Assembly (NCBI RefSeq): GCF_932294415.1 | Contig: NC_065538.1 | Location: 17,149,656-17,213,655, forward strand | DNA length: 64,000 nucleotides | Origin: Quercus robur | Lineage: Eukaryota; Streptophyta; Magnoliopsida; Fagales; Fagaceae | Direction: 5' to 3' | In this document: positions 54,701 to 63,305 of the stretch, piece by piece | Numbering within the stretch: the stretch's first letter is position 1 | How the letters are laid out: each line of letters starts with the position of its first letter | Position numbers and translations under genes: made by a program | The notes under the pieces: model-generated | What the model was told of the DNA's origin: nothing | The model's input: only the letters and a program-made list of their open reading frames with translations | Databases searched by the model: none

Positions 54701-54732
54701 ATGAATCAGATATAGCTCCCCATGCTAGGTAG
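33182..54732 (+). CDS. Malectin-like LRR receptor kinase (LRR-I type)
   Basis: Thirteen exons join without a lesion into 895 codons: 33182-33335, 47803-48331, 48791-49266, 50422-50554, 50950-51021, 51334-51405, 51493-51573, 51848-51999, 52582-52787, 52914-53040, 53562-53624, 53731-53920 and 54300-54732. Every intron is GT/AG and every junction keeps phase. Order: signal peptide (about 1-36; a second in-frame ATG at 33212 could be used), malectin-like ectodomain from [11 protein letters not shown] (about 52-386), leucine-rich repeats (about 431-500), membrane helix (about 524-550) and kinase (about 583-860). Kinase motifs are G-loop GEGGFGKVY (588-596), Lys609, HRDLKPSN (703-710) and DFG (723-725). 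Length and exon layout are those of plant LRR-I kinases such as FRK1/SIRK and IOS1 relatives, plasma-membrane proteins in defence or development. The ligand is unknown. The unusual part is intron 1, about 14.5 kb of transposon-filled DNA. Confidence 0.9.
33865..34331. mobile_element. MITE-like segment (TTAGAGCATCC termini)
   Basis: The segment begins TTTAGAGCATCC and ends GGTGCTCTAA, an imperfect inverted terminus of the common plant hAT-type MITE. Inside, near 34267-34320, the words GTGCCAAAT and ATTTGGCA form a hairpin. Target duplication not defined. Confidence 0.45.
34332..34859. other. AT-rich intron DNA
   Basis: Poly-T and TA runs with words such as TTATTTTATAACATTTT repeated in diverged form (34555-34690). 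Nothing coding. Confidence 0.4.
34860..35886 (-). repeat. Putative 3' LTR of the copia element
   Basis: On the minus strand it begins TGTTAGGACATATG at 35886, directly after a purine-rich GGGAGAT. A TATA box (TATAAAAGG, near 35497) is at the position expected for U3. The far end is uncertain; a TG...-bounded end near 34861 or 34986 is possible. Confidence 0.5.
35887..36449 (-). other. Noncoding 3' region of the copia element
   Basis: It lies between the extra ORF and the LTR. Minus-strand sequence is T/C- and G-rich near the LTR side; no domain seen. Confidence 0.4.
36450..38290 (-). pseudogene. Broken 'putative plant transposon protein' gene
   Basis: The minus strand reads, from an ATG near 38239 (and two duplicate ATGs), [35 protein letters not shown] and [13 protein letters not shown]. 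From the last copy it continues [11 protein letters not shown], a stop, RIPITP, a stop, and the open part 37271-36450 ([15 protein letters not shown], then a helical region, ending in an acidic Asp-rich tail). The EFYSN and following beta/helix pattern place it in the same family as the intact gene at 16888. Its 5' end is present three times as 299-base tandem copies, and at least two in-frame stops break the middle. It sits downstream of copia pol on the same strand. Confidence 0.65.
37441..38336. repeat. 299-bp tandem triplication
   Basis: Units 37441-37739, 37740-38038 and 38039-38336 are nearly identical, differing at a handful of positions (for example TGTTAGC/TGTCAGC and GGATTTATGC/GGATCTATGC). 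Each carries the same start-codon segment of the plant-transposon-protein gene. High similarity points to recent unequal exchange or slippage. Confidence 0.9.
38337..40145 (-). other. Noncoding copia-internal region
   Basis: No domain. Near 38800-39060 the words TATCGAG, TGTCGAG and TCGATC recur many times, and related words (CTCGACAG, GTCGAGC) lie near 35583-35650. The sequence lies between pol and the extra ORF. Confidence 0.45.
40146..43205 (-). pseudogene. Copia integrase/RT/RNase H polyprotein, interrupted
   Basis: On the minus strand the frame starts mid-integrase ([14 protein letters not shown], then [15 protein letters not shown]), has a stop at 42846-42844, continues through the linker, has a second stop at 42291-42289 where a conserved Trp is expected before TLVPRP, then runs through the copia RT (RVT_2). 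There [31 protein letters not shown] and the catalytic YVDD are visible, and then RNase H ([16 protein letters not shown]). A third stop (TAG) and a 704-base hAT insertion split the last segment ([12 protein letters not shown]), which ends at a TGA near 40146. The family's enzyme copies element RNA to DNA and integrates it; this copy is dead. Confidence 0.9.
40235..40938. mobile_element. Non-autonomous hAT element, 704 bp, inside copia
   Basis: Perfect 11-base terminal inverted repeats TAGGGCTGTCC and GGACAGCCCTA, flanked by the 8-base duplication CTTCTAAT (40227-40234 and 40939-40946), as required for hAT insertions. The ends are GC-rich with repeated CGGGCGGGT-type words. The centre has about ten copies of a ~19-base word like GGTCGGAATCTGGGAAAAA. 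No transposase is encoded. It is inserted near the 3' end of copia pol. Confidence 0.95.
43206..44829. other. Intron DNA with MITE pieces
   Basis: The copia integrase reading stops near 43205 at a GTGGTTG-rich segment that ends in AATGCTCTAA (43550-43560), a terminal word of TTAGAGCAT-type MITEs, so a MITE or deletion probably removed the copia 5' half. Another such terminus, TTAGAGCATCTCCAATG, lies at 43662. Long T and A runs occur at 43614-43630, 43759-43781 and 44370-44388. No gene. Confidence 0.5.
44830..45686 (-). repeat. Probable solo LTR of another copia family
   Basis: On the minus strand a TGTTAGG terminus at 45686, a TATA box (TATAAAAAGG near 45388) and the general composition resemble the LTR at 34.9-35.9 kb. 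The sequence after TGTTAGG differs, so it is another family. No primer site or coding region adjoins it. The far end and target duplication are not resolved. Confidence 0.4.
45687..47802. other. AT-rich 3' part of intron 1
   Basis: TA/CA microsatellite at 45690-45720, A runs at 45759-45771, 45949-45964 and 46962-46986. Short minus-strand frames at 46950-47371 have no recognisable domain. It ends at the acceptor before the malectin exon. Confidence 0.4.
47803..49266 (+). CDS. Receptor kinase exons 2-3: malectin-like ectodomain
   Basis: Exon 2 (47803-48331) opens with [15 protein letters not shown] and includes [27 protein letters not shown] and [10 protein letters not shown]. Exon 3 (48791-49266) opens [11 protein letters not shown] and includes [24 protein letters not shown] and [13 protein letters not shown]. 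These are the two malectin-like folds expected to lie outside the plasma membrane and bind a carbohydrate or peptide. Both exons are open and of normal length. Confidence 0.9.
50422..51573 (+). CDS. Receptor kinase exons 4-7: hinge and LRRs
   Basis: Exon 4 (50422-50554) holds [19 protein letters not shown], the Cys-containing cap that precedes LRRs in this family. Exons 5 and 6 are 72 bases each, the standard one-repeat size, reading [17 protein letters not shown] and [17 protein letters not shown]. Exon 7 (51493-51573) gives [16 protein letters not shown]. Three repeats in total, as usual for LRR-I receptors. Confidence 0.9.
51848..51999 (+). CDS. Receptor kinase exon 8: transmembrane segment
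   Basis: Encodes [11 protein letters not shown], a basic RKKKK stretch, then the hydrophobic helix [18 protein letters not shown] and following residues, then basic RMKRHG. The helix follows the final Cys pair of the ectodomain. Confidence 0.9.
52582..54732 (+). CDS. Receptor kinase exons 9-13: protein kinase domain
   Basis: Exons 9-13 give a complete Ser/Thr-type kinase with G-loop, VAVK lysine, HRD (RD type), DFG, and a C lobe with [19 protein letters not shown] and [15 protein letters not shown]. The activation-segment end reads [15 protein letters not shown] where relatives usually have STVVAGTPGYLDPEY; catalytic residues are kept, so activity is plausible. The stop is followed by a short AT-rich 3' flank. 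Confidence 0.9.
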
Positions 54733-55641
54733 TAATTAAACAAAAGAAGAGTGGTTAATTGTGTCTTGTATAATATATAACTAGTTTGTATCACATTATA
54801 CTTTTATGAACTCTTTTTTTGATTGTTGGGGGAGGGTTTGAACCCTATGGGTATCTTCATTAGACACGGCAGAAAGTTTCAATTAAATTATGAAACTCTT
54901 GGCATATTTTATGAACTTTTTATATCTTTTCTTTTTTCTTTTTTTTTTTTCATTTTTGTGTTTTATAATGTATGCATATATAACTTTCTAATGGACAAGA
55001 AAATTATAATTATGCATAATTTGTATTTTGAATATGGTTAACATTTTTTCCCTTTTTAAGAAACATTAATTTAATGATAAATGAGTACCTTGGAATAGGT
55101 ATAGAAAGTGCACTAGAATGACCACTTCAATGGCTCTAAATGTTGGGACGTATCTTTCTCAAAAAAAAAAAAAAAAACAAAACAAAAATGTTGGGACATA
55201 TTATGACGCAGTCAAAGCCATTTTCAGACCTTGGTTTATCACAACCTCATCAACATGCCACCAACATCACGCGGGCCCAACATAATTTGAGGTGTAAATC
55301 AAAAAATTTATGTGAGGCGTTTTATAAGTAAACATTAATTAATTAAAATTATTTAATACAAATTAAATTAAGTCTAATTTGATGCAATTAAATACATAAA
55401 TTGATGAATAATACTAACTAAACTAAAGTTAATTTCATATAGTGGATTAAATATCATAGTTAAAGCATAAATTTTAACAAAAAGAACTAAAATATATATT
55501 ATTTTTTTAAAAAGAAACTTACTTTAATTTGGATATATGACTATGCATACTTAACTAAAGTTATAATCTAAATTTTAATTTTATATCTTCTTTTTAAGAG
55601 AAATAGATAGATAGATATTATTTGATGTGCGGCTTTGTAGG
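54733..55641. other. 3' flank of the receptor kinase gene
   Basis: Probable 3' UTR then AT-rich DNA. A 17-A run lies near 55160-55176. No gene seen. Confidence 0.4.
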
Positions 55642-56375
55642 CAGTGGCGGAGCCAGGATTTCAAGTCAGGAGGGGCAAGATTTAAAGACAAGATTGAAGG
55701 TAAAATTAATCTAAGAAATATTAATCGATACTAATAACAAGATAAATAAACAACTATATGCCAAAGTCATTGTCATACATAATCTAATATAAAATTTTAC
55801 TTTAATTCATTTTTTTTTCATTTCTAGTTAAATTTACTCAATTGCAAAATCTACTTCGACACAAGCTCGTTTAGAATTTGACCTGGACATATTACTATGA
55901 AGTATATATATGTTCCTCAATGCCATAAATGCTTTTAAAATCTTATGTAGACATTTGAGTTTATAGCAAAAACTCAGGTTTTTTTTTTTTTTTTTTTTTT
56001 TTTAGATCAGCAAAAACCTCAGGTTGAGACTGAAAATGGTTGATTACAAGAGAAAAAAAATTGTAAATAAGAGGCTGACTGGTGAGGTTCTACAGTTTGG
56101 TATCACTATATTTTTTTTCCCAGTCCTATTCAACGAAGTTGTGTGCAAAACCAATGTACTTGTAGGCGGGGTACCTATTATTTAATAAAAGTGCTGCTTT
56201 AGTGCTTTGTGGATGTAAAATTGTCTTCTTGTTGACTAAAAAGTTGCTTCTGTCAGGAGGGGCAAATAACCTTTTATTATGTTTATTAATAGTATACTAC
56301 TAAAACATAGAAATTTTTTGAGAAGGTCAGGGGGGGCAGTTGCCCCCCCTCGACCCCCCCCTCTCTCCGCCCCTG
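55642..56375. mobile_element. Non-autonomous hAT-type element, 734 bp
   Basis: Starts CAGTGGCGGAG and ends CTCCGCCCCTG (10 of 11 inverted positions match), flanked by the 8-base duplication TTTGTAGG at 55634-55641 and 56376-56383. The interior is AT-rich with a long T run (55979-56003) and C/G-rich ends. No transposase frame. Confidence 0.9.
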
Positions 56376-56383
56376 TTTGTAGG

Positions 56384-59300
56384 TGATTAGTTTATAAAAA
56401 TTAAAGTCTCAAACTATTAGGAGAGATTAGTCATCGTTGATGATTTAACACATTTGCAACATTTTTTTTTATAAAGATTTTACGGTTTCAATTGGATTAA
56501 ATTTCTATTGCTCTCCTATTTTGAAAGCCTTGTTAGATATTAAAAATAAAAATACTAAAGATGATAGTGACACTGTGATTGATGAACTTCAACAACTTAA
56601 TTAATGAGTATTGGATTTACTTTTTTAGGCAATTGGTGACATGTCAATATGTAAACCTATAGTAAAATTTATGGTATCTTTATCATCACTCATTTAAAAA
56701 TAAAAAATAAAATAAGTGCACAATCATTTAAAAAATTTTGGGTCTTTTACATCGGAGATGAGGCCTTTTTTCCTAGGGAATTTTCTTTGTTGTTGTGGGG
56801 CCTTAGGCCTAGGCCTATGTTGCCTAGGCCTTGGGCCAGCCTTGACCAACATATATAACCTAGCAGCAAAAACGAGCCCAAGAATTTTTACCTTAGTAAT
56901 TGAACCCGATCTAACCCATAACTCAATTAATTAAATCCAAACTTGATCTTACCCAACCCGTTTACCAAGTCTACTTGTAATTATGTGGTGTATATAGGAC
57001 AAGATGACTACACACGTTTAGGGAAATAGTCAAGTGCTCAAAAGCTCTAAACACCCTTCTTAGAAAAATAATACTCCACCCCAAACGTTGGATGAAATGA
57101 CACATTTCTTTGAGATTTATATAAATTTGACAAGGGTAACAAATAAATCAATGTTTGACTTTCCTAACAAATTATTTCCTTTATTATTATTAAAAATAAA
57201 ATAAAAATAAAAATCTTACCCAAACTATGCACGAAATGACACTTCTCCCTTCAGGCTGTGTAAATGACACTCCGCACCTTGAGGTTTATACAAATGAAAA
57301 AAATATATATATATTTTGCTAGGGAAGTAAAATTGTGAGAAGGCATGGACAATTCTGTTGTATTTATAGAAACCTCACATAGATTGTCATTTATACAAGA
57401 GTAGTGCTACATCTACTAAAATTTTTACTATATTGAATTTACATACTGATATGTTACCAAATATAAAGAGGCAATTCAAATATCCAGTTGAGGTTGTTGA
57501 AGTCTATCAATCACATTTATTGTTACATCAATTCGTAAGTTTTATATAATAAAACTTATAATACTTTTAGCATTTTTCTTTAAACAAAAAGTTTGGGGGA
57601 TCTTCATTTCAGTATACCTTAAGGAATGTTGGTGTAATTATATTTCTTCTTTTCATTATATGATGTAATGAATTTATTTCTTGTGTATTTTGATGAAGAA
57701 ATTGCTAAATACAAAGAATTTTACAAGTAGTGAGATTTACATTCCCATCATTTATAAATTTCTTTGTTTAGTGGTAATCTTTGTAGAAAATTTAAAATAT
57801 GATAAATGTAAATTTGAAATTTGGACATAATTGTAAAATTCTTCTCTATAGTCTATACTATGTTGGTTGAATCAATTAAATAAGTAGTTTCCCCGGTGAA
57901 AAACCGCATTAGAATATCCCAATGATAAGTTTGTTTTTTTGTTTTTTTTTTTTTTTAAATTTTTTTTTCTCTCTCATTAATACAAGTTCGTTTTGAAGCT
58001 CATCTTTGCTTAGGATTGGAGAAAAAAACAAACAAATAAAATAATTAAAAGGTTGCATTAAGATTTTTTTTTTTTTTTTTTGGAGAATGAAAAGGTTGCA
58101 TTAAGAAGAAGACATGAAACATGAATAGAGAAAAGAGTAAAGCATAAAAAGGGTAATTAATTTTACAATGAAAGGGTGAACTCGTTTATGGTCTAATTGA
58201 GAAGCCCTAATGGCACCGCCGTTTAGGTCAGTATGTTATAGGAGAAACAGCATCATTGTAATTCTAAAAAAGAACTAATTAAACGATTGCAATATATTCA
58301 ATGGCGTACATGTCGGTTTGAGACTTCAAACTTCAAAGTCCTCTTTAGGGCAAGAGTCGTCACTTCAAAAATCAAAGTATTTCCGCATGTAACTTGTCCT
58401 GTTTAAGTTTATTGGAAAAGTTGTACCACCATTCTTGTGATAATGAGCTTCAATTTGGGCCTAGCTAGCTCCTGCCGTGTGATTCCCTCTTCAAAATAAC
58501 CATATATATGTTATATAGTTCTAGACTTCTAGTTACCACGGTAATAAAATGATTATATATTTTTTTCTTTTAATTTTATAACTAATTTGTTTATATACAA
58601 CTTTTAAAACTTTACTTATTTTAGAAACAATTTTTTTTCCTTCAATTTTCAATAATTAAGTAAATAAAATTTCAGTAAAAATTTAAAAAACATAATAATT
58701 TTTTGAGAATCGCATATATAATAATTTGAAATAGGCTTTTTTGCTAACCAATATTTCAGGGGCGTTGTTTAAAAATATATTTATTACTCATATTCTTTGT
58801 TTTACCAAATTTAACCATGGATAAAAGGTTGATGAAATTCATGATTTTATTCCATTTAAAAATAAGGTTTGATAAATCAAGATTTTTTTTTTCAAAATAT
58901 CAATACACCCAATTTCACACCGTCAATAACGGATGAGAGTAACATCACTTAATTTTACATGCGCTAATCACAATTTAACATATTAATAATTTGTATCCTT
59001 AAACTTATTAAAATTCTTTTGTCCTTCAAATATTTTTTTGTGATTGAAAGTTATTATAAGTCCATGACAAAAAGTACGTTATTCATTCTTGAAAGGAACG
59101 CTCCTATGAAAATATACACAAAGACCGCTACACTTCAATGCTTTAGAACATTCTTGTAAAACTCAACGCTCTTAGATTTTGTTTTTCCCCTTGCCCAGCG
59201 GTTACGCTTGTAATTAAGAAAAGTCATATTCAAGAAATAAAAAAAATTTAGACGATAGGAACAACGAATTTGAAGCCAAGAAATTCACTGTTTGACCCTA

Positions 59301-59519
59301 ACCGTCATTCAAAGAGAGACTAGAGAGTGTTGATCCTTATTATTGCTTTCACATAAAATGGGGGTCTGCTATTAATATAAGCCATTGTCACTAACCACTC
59401 ATAAATAAGTTATAAGTACTACTCAGAAGGAGAGTAACGTAAGCTGATAAGCCATTGTTGCTAGGCACTCGTAAATATATAAGTACTACTCAAATATCTT
59501 CCTTCTGAGTAGGCATAAT
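56384..59519. other. Long AT-rich intergenic stretch
   Basis: I find no gene. A palindrome-rich word (CCTTAGGCCTAGGCCTATG) lies near 56801-56820, T runs near 57940 and 58063-58081. The last 150 bases hold two tandem copies of AAGCCATTGT...TAAGTACTACTCA (near 59378 and 59449), directly before the ATG at 59520, and may be the second receptor gene's promoter. Confidence 0.45.
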
Positions 59520-59661
59520 ATGGCAAGAAATATCAACATGCATAGTGATCTATATTCGATTTTGGTGTTTGTCGTCATTTTGGTGATAGCTATTCTTGGC
59601 AACAGGGAATTAGTTAGAGGAGAGTGTGGGTTTGGATCCAAATCTACGCTTTCCCCACTTT

Positions 59662-59720
<59 letters not shown>

Positions 59721-59955
59721 TCAGCCGCAGTTGTTGACCAAGTCAGCAATGAACAGTGCATCTGTGCACTGTTCATGGTCTCACAAACTTCATTGTTCAG
59801 CAACTTTTTTATTAAAAATAGGTCTCACGGCACTATTCACACATTTAAAAATTATTTTGCTACAGTGTTTTTAGTTTTCAGTTTCAGCAAAATAAGTTCT
59901 ATCCAAACGGATCTTGAACATGCCCGAAGAAAATTGGTTGTTGATAATAATCCTG
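59520..59955 (+). CDS. Exon 1 of a second receptor-kinase-like gene, MITE-invaded
   Basis: From ATG at 59520 the frame gives a signal peptide (VFVVILVIAILGNRELVRGE), then MITE-derived residues with a poly-Phe run, then EHARRKLVVDNNPG and a GT donor at 59956. The donor splits Gly after its first base, exactly as exon 1 of the neighbouring receptor kinase does (GRKLDEIPG, donor at 33336). Without the insert the exon would be near 140 bases, similar to 154 in the neighbour. Malectin exons are not in the window and would lie beyond 64000 if present. The frame happens to stay open but depends on the exact T count, so this is probably a damaged gene, possibly still spliced. Confidence 0.6.
59622..59913. 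mobile_element. MITE with 55-T run inside a coding exon
   Basis: Starts near GAGTGTGGGTTTGGATCC and ends near ATCCAAACGGATC. The inner part (TGAACAGTGC...GCACTGTTCA, then ATTTAAAAATTATTTTGCTA) is nearly the same as the MITE at 30469-30709. It has an added T run of 55 at 59663-59717. Exact borders and target duplication are not resolved. Confidence 0.7.
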
Positions 59956-60047
59956 GTACGCAATTAACCTTGAAAACTCAGTTAGCCAATTTTGTTGAGA
60001 TTAAATTATGTAAGAATGTCGTGTAAAACTCATGTTTTATCCCTCTA

Positions 60048-60660
60048 ATCCTAACATGTCACATTATCTTATCACATATTTAAAAATAAGCACAATCACG
60101 CTCAATCATATTATAATACCCATATATAAATCCAACTAAATTGAGAGTTTATTGAGAAGTTATTACGTGTGCGATTGGGTTAAGATTAAAAATTAAAATT
60201 ATTTCACTATTCAGCTTATTTTTGCTACTATTTATAAGCCTCGCTGCACTTTTTGGCACTATCCATGGGCTTTATGTACTATTTTAACTAACTTTTACAT
60301 TTATCTACAATACTTTTAGCAATAATTTTTCAATTTCAGCAAAATAAGTGGTATCTTAACATGTCATATCATCTTATCACATATTTAAAAATAAGCACAA
60401 TCACGCTCAATCATATTATAATACCCATATATAAATCCAGCTAAATTGAGAGTTTATTGAGAAGTTATTACGTGTGCGATTAGGTTCGGATTAAAAATTA
60501 AAATTATTTCATTATTCAGCTTATTTTTGCTACTATTCATAAGCCTACTGCACTTTTTGGCACTATCCATGGGCCCTACTGTACTATTTTAACTAACTTT
60601 TACATTTATCTACAGTACTTTCAGTAATAATTTTTCAATTTCAGTAAAATAAGCAATATC
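60048..60660. repeat. ~305-bp tandem duplication, MITE-like
   Basis: Two direct copies, about 60048-60354 and 60356-60660, share CATATTTAAAAATAAGCACA, AGTTTATTGAGAAGTTATTA and TTTTTCAATTTCAG. The second ends AATATCCAAACACACC, similar to MITE termini elsewhere in the window. Presumably a tandem MITE in the first intron of the second receptor gene. Confidence 0.75.
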
Positions 60661-61140
60661 CAAACACACCCTACATATATGGTAGGATGTATTGAATTTT
60701 AAGTAAAATGCTGATAGGATAATTTTTTATTGGATGATATAAAATGAGTAAAATTCAGACTCTTTTGTCTTTGCCTTTTTTATTTCCTCTCAATCATTGT
60801 TGCTTTATAGTCCATTTGAATGGAGAGGGGAATTAAAAAGGTTAAAGTAAAGTAAAAATAGCCAAAAATTAGCTATTAGAGACTAGTTCCTTATGCATGC
60901 TCTTGCATGAAATATATAACAACTTGTTGGCTCAACAACGGTGATTGCTCACGTTGCATGCTTTACACTTTAATTCTTCTTTTTTTCTTAAAAGCAATCG
61001 ATATTTAGAGTTTATAACTTTATATTCCATATTCACGTGTAAGTTATTTATTTTATTATATTCCAACTTGGTAACACATGCACTTATTTTATCTTGGTAC
61101 AATTTCATAAAATATAATACTTAAAAACTAATAAAGTAAT
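60661..61140. other. AT-rich spacer
   Basis: Nothing recognisable between the tandem repeat and the LTR starting at 61141. Confidence 0.4.
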
Positions 61141-61897
61141 TGTGGGGCCCAGTAATTTATGGGTCCGGCCCACACGCTTATAGGAAGCCCACCGGTCTTA
61201 AACTGAAGGAGGCCAGGGTCCAAGCTCGAAACTAGGAAACATAGAAATAGCCCGAAGACATAGCCGAGGACGGTTTCGTCCTCGGCAGGCCCAAAATCTC
61301 AGGGATAGGAGTGAAACACGAGTACGCTAGAAAGATCAGAAAATATCCTGGGGAAGTTGTCTTTAATACCCTTCCCTGACATGACACTGCCCCTAACAGA
61401 GCCGGGATCTTAGGCTCTATGGATCATCTACAGCAATTTTTGGACTAGACTGATGGGACAGATATCTGTCCAGGAGAGATCGACCCTACACGTGGACGAA
61501 GGACAACGAACGTAGGCTAGTATAAAAGAGAAGGTTATGTGACCAAAGGGAGAGGCCCAGAGGGAGCCCCTGAAAAAGATCTTGATGAAAGAGAATGTCT
61601 GAAGAATATACGCCGGACATCACCTAAAAAACCCGCCGACGGGTAATCGGGGACAACACCACCGCTCCTCGGACACTATCCGAGGAGCCAGATCCTCCTC
61701 AATACAAGATTGAAGGGCCTGAATATCCGGCCCAAAGCTTTATCTCATGTTGGTTCATCTAAAGTCCGGCCCAAAATGTCATCCTGTGATCCAACGCTGG
61801 CCTTTTAACCCCACTCTCTACAAATATTATTGTGAGGGACTTTCCGTGTGCGAGCCCAACATCGTCGCTGGGCCGTTAAAGATTTTGTGTCCTTACA
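61141..61897 (+). repeat. 757-bp LTR
   Basis: Begins TGTGGGGCCC and ends TCCTTACA, immediately followed by the primer-binding region. It contains a strong hairpin, GCCGAGGACGGTTTCGTCCTCGGC split as arms GCCGAGGACG and CGTCCTCGGC near 61263-61286, and a second CTCGGAC...GTCCGAG-like pair near 61665-61690. Confidence 0.8.
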
Positions 61898-61898
61898 A

Positions 61899-61917
61899 TT
61901 GGCGCCGTCTGTGGGAA
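61899..61917 (+). other. Retrotransposon primer-binding region
   Basis: TTGGCGCCGTCTGTGGGAA one base after the LTR end is the conserved sequence found at this place in many plant gypsy elements. I do not assign the tRNA. Confidence 0.7.
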
Positions 61918-62126
61918 GGCTTGCGCGTTGGCGTAGGAGGTGTTTGAGTCAACTCTCCAGCCAGCTGAGGTTTGTGGGATTCCCTTCGTCCCCGGCGACA
62001 TGCCGTCGTTGCTCCGACCCGAATTTCTGCTAGGGGCTACGCCCTGCAGTGTCAACAGCGCGGACAGCTCTAGGGGCTCCCGGCTTCAGGCCAAATCCCC
62101 CCCGCCATGGTCTAGGGGCTGATCTC

Positions 62127-63260
62127 TTACAAGTAATGGACAGAACCAAGGCCTTGCATGGTCCTCGGACCCAAGCCTGTGGGGAAACCAAGTACAAAAA
62201 AGATATCTTACAAGTAATGGACAGAACCAAGGCCTTGCATGGTCCTCGGACCCAAGCCTGTGGGGAAACCAAGTACAAAAAAGAGATCTTACAAGTAATG
62301 GACAGAACCAAGGCCTTGCATGGTCCTCGGACCCAAGCCTGTGGGGAAACCAAGTACAAAAAAGATATCTTACAAGTAATGGACAGAACCAAGGCCTTGC
62401 ATGGTCCTCGGACCCAAGCCTGTGGGGAAACCAAGTACAAAAAAGATATCTTACAAGTAATGGACAGAACCAAGGCCTTGCATGGTCCTCGGACCCAAAC
62501 CTGTGGGGAAACCAAGTACAAAAAAGATATCTTACAAGTAATGGACAGAACCAAGGCCTTGCATGGTCCTCGGACCCAAGCCTGTGGGGAAACCAAGTAC
62601 AAAAAAGATATCTTACAAGTAATGGACAGAACCAAGGCCTTGCATGGTCCTCGGACCCAAGCCTGTGGGGAAACCAAGTACAAAAAAGATATCTTACAAG
62701 TAATGGACAGAACCAAGGCCTTGCATGGTCCTCGGACCCAAGCCTGTGGGGAAACCAAGTACAAAAAAGAGATCTTACAAGTAATGGACAGAACCAAGGC
62801 CTTGCATGGTCCTCGGACCCAAGCCTGTGGGGAAACCAAGTACAAAAAAGATATCTTACAAGTAATGGACAGAACCAAGGCCTTGCATGGTCTTCGGACC
62901 CAAGCCTGTGGGGAAACCAAGTACAAAAAAGATATCTTACAAGTAATGGACAGAACCAAGGCCTTGCATGGTCCTCGGACCCAAGCCTGTGGGGAAACCA
63001 AGTACAAAAAAGAGATCTTACAAGTAATGGACAGAACTAAGGCCTTGCATGGTCCTCGGACCCAAGCCTGTGGGGAAACCAAGTACAAAAAAGATATCTT
63101 ACAAGTAATGGACAGAACCAAGGCCTTGCATGGTCCTCGGACCCAAGCCTCTGGGGAAACCAACTACTTACAAAGAATCATACAAGTTTTGGACAGAACC
63201 AAGGCCTTGCATGGTCCTCGGACCCAAGCCTCTGGGGACACCAACTACTTAAAAAGAATC
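62127..63260 (+). repeat. 14-copy 81-bp tandem repeat
   Basis: Units begin at 62127 and every 81 bases to 63180; the first 12-13 are almost identical and the last two diverge (CATACAAGTTTTGG, CTCTGGGGA). Because 81 is a multiple of three, both strands stay open: plus strand repeats LQVMDRTKALHGPRTQACGE, minus strand LYLVSPQAWVRGPCKALVLS. The plus reading extends from 62049 to 63305, the minus reading from 63163 to 62030. I see no known domain, so open frames alone do not show that it is translated. Confidence 0.95.
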
Positions 63261-63305
63261 ATAGGGGGAAACCAACTACACAAAAGCGCCATTGGAGCTC
63301 CCTAA

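Noticed and set aside
59486-59803. Minus-strand poly-Lys protein
   Set aside because: Shadow of the 55-T run in the MITE.
61747-62122. Three overlapping plus-strand frames at the LTR end
   Set aside because: They span the LTR and primer-binding region, where no protein is expected, and have no recognisable domain.
62030-63163. 377-codon minus-strand frame as a protein gene
   Set aside because: It is the antisense of an 81-bp tandem repeat; openness on both strands follows from the unit length.
62127-63260. CRISPR-like array
   Set aside because: Contiguous repeats with no unique spacers, in a plant LTR element.
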